This document shows positions 24,779-25,769 of a stretch of 25,769 nt of DNA, in pieces. Every line of letters starts with the position of its first letter. Within the stretch, counting starts at the first letter, position 1. Location of the stretch: NCBI GenBank assembly GCA_030826005.1, contig JAPJOW010000026.1, forward strand, positions 1-25,769, in the 5' to 3' direction. The DNA is from Aliterella sp. RAGGC_92 (GTDB lineage: Bacteria; Cyanobacteriota; Cyanobacteriia; Cyanobacteriales; Chroococcidiopsidaceae). A program made the position numbers and the translations under genes. Under the pieces are notes generated by a model. That model saw only the letters and a list, made by a program, of their open reading frames with translations, had not been told where the DNA came from and ran no database searches.

Positions 24779-25769
24779 TTAGCGGATATACTCTTTCAAA
24801 ACGCTATTACGATTTGGATGTCGTAACTTGCGTAAAGCCTTTGCTTCAATTTGTCGGATGCGTTCGCGCGTAACGTTAAATATTTGTCCGATTTCTTCTA
24901 ATGTCTTCATCCGCCCGTCATCTAAGCCATAACGCAGGCGCAATACATCGCGTTCGCGAGGACTTAGACCATCTAAAACTTTCTCTAAGTCTTCCCGTAA
25001 AAGATTTTTAGAAACTTGATCTTCTGGAGTTTCCCCATCTGACTCAATAAAATCGCCCAGGCGAGAATCTTCTTCTTTACCGATGGGCGTTTCTAAGGAA
25101 ATTGGTAATTGGGCAGATTTAGCAATAAATCGCAGCTTCTCAATCGTCATTTCCATGCGGGTAGCAATTTCTTCTTCTGTTGGTTTGCGCCCCATTTCTT
25201 GAGAAAGCAGCTTAGTAGTCTTTTTGATGCGGGAAATAGTTTCGTAGAGGTGGACGGGTAAACGAATAGTTCTTGATTGGTCGGCGATCGCGCGGGTAAT
25301 TGCTTGACGAATCCACCATGTTGCATAAGTCGAAAACTTATAACCTTTTTCGTGGTCGAACTTTTCTGCCGCCCGAATTAGTCCTAAACTTCCTTCTTGA
25401 ATCAAGTCTTGAAACGATAAACCTCGATTCATATACTTTTTAGCAATAGAAACGACTAATCGTAAGTTCGACTGCACCATTTTATCTTTAGCGCGTCTTC
25501 CTACGTGCAGCCGATAGCGAAAAGAATTGATGGGCATCTTAACCGCTTCCGCCCACTCGCTGTCATGAGGATCGCGATCTAGGCGATCGCATAATTGCTC
25601 CCTCACTCGCTCCATTTCCAACAATTCGGCAATTTTCCGAGCTAGTTCAATTTCCTCATCCGCTCTTAACAGCCGAATTCTACCTATTTCTTGCAAATAC
25701 AAACGAATGGAATCTTCTGTATAATGCTTCTTTTTAGTTTGCGCCCGACGACGAGATTTGACGACTTTC
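24779..25769 (-). CDS. sigA: Principal RNA polymerase sigma factor SigA (RpoD), 5'-partial
   Basis: The group 1 sigma-70 factor that directs core RNA polymerase to housekeeping promoters. The gene runs off the right edge. At least 330 codons are visible, and upstream of the TTG codon at 25702 the frame continues with KKKHYTEDSIRLYLQEIG, so no start lies in the window. Region 1.2 is followed by regions 2.1-2.4 (NLRLVVSIAKKYMNRGLSFQ, YKFSTYATWWIRQAI), region 3, and region 4 with LSPRERDVLRLRYGL and the helix-turn-helix VTRERIRQIEAKALRKLR. The basic stretch KSRRRAQTKKK before region 1.2 is typical of cyanobacterial SigA. Group 2 factors such as SigB-E are the alternative, but this N-terminus and the ADEEIELARKIAELLEMERV stretch favour SigA. 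Confidence 0.92.
   Translation of the reverse strand, partial: KVVKSRRRAQTKKKHYTEDSIRLYLQEIGRIRLLRADEEIELARKIAELLEMERVREQLCDRLDRDPHDSEWAEAVKMPINSFRYRLHVGRRAKDKMVQSNLRLVVSIAKKYMNRGLSFQDLIQEGSLGLIRAAEKFDHEKGYKFSTYATWWIRQAITRAIADQSRTIRLPVHLYETISRIKKTTKLLSQEMGRKPTEEEIATRMEMTIEKLRFIAKSAQLPISLETPIGKEEDSRLGDFIESDGETPEDQVSKNLLREDLEKVLDGLSPRERDVLRLRYGLDDGRMKTLEEIGQIFNVTRERIRQIEAKALRKLRHPNRNSVLKEYIR

Noticed and set aside
24779..25702. Complete sigma factor starting at TTG 25702
   Set aside because: The conserved frame continues upstream through region 1.2 residues to the window edge, so this TTG is an internal leucine codon.

Overview
The window comes from a cyanobacterium. It is rich in the HIP1 octamer GCGATCGC, and it carries a high-light-inducible (Hli) chlorophyll-binding protein, a photorespiratory glycolate dehydrogenase pair (glcE-glcF), a sucrose-phosphate phosphatase, an SLH-domain outer-membrane porin, a CYP110-like cytochrome P450 and a cyanobacterial-type principal sigma factor. 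Base composition is moderate to AT-rich. I cannot name the genus from sequence alone. Most of the window is ordinary chromosome with short operons and many strand switches. No phage, integrase, transposase-bearing IS, CRISPR array, rRNA or tRNA was recognised.

Layout. Positions 1-100 are a near-perfect 48-bp-arm palindrome. 285-3077 (-) is a large hybrid membrane sensor kinase. It is divergent from the + operon glcE (3183)-glcF (4499)-Uma2-type nuclease (5858), whose last gene overlaps a convergent P450 (6319-7689, -) by 3 bp. A CPA1-type cation/proton antiporter (+, ends 9098) and a GH13 glycosidase (9153-10805, -) converge on a shared bidirectional terminator. Next on the minus strand are ruvA and a sucrose-phosphate phosphatase gene, overlapping as ATGA. 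An Rpn-type nuclease gene (12397-13239, +) is interrupted by an in-frame TAA and converges on a small membrane protein. An MFS transporter and an iron-uptake-type porin follow (+). hisIE (-) and hemL (+) are divergent, and hemL ends in a strong terminator. A stand-alone receiver protein (-) and a type IIA topoisomerase A subunit (+) are divergent around a perfect 12-bp inverted repeat. An ABC ATPase with two unusual insertions and an hli gene with a consensus HLR1 (RpaB) operator come next. The window closes with a 42-bp repeat array and the 3' part of sigA (-), which runs off the right edge.

Functional themes. Photorespiration (glcE/F), carbon storage and osmolyte metabolism (GH13, Spp), tetrapyrrole and histidine synthesis (hemL, hisIE), chromosome maintenance (ruvA, topoisomerase A) and light-stress response (hli, sigA) sit side by side as housekeeping islands rather than one system. 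I found no convincing new multi-gene system. The best leads are structural: the terminal palindrome, the 42-bp repeat array between hli and sigA, the inverted repeat between the receiver and topoisomerase genes, and the double insertion in the ABC ATPase.
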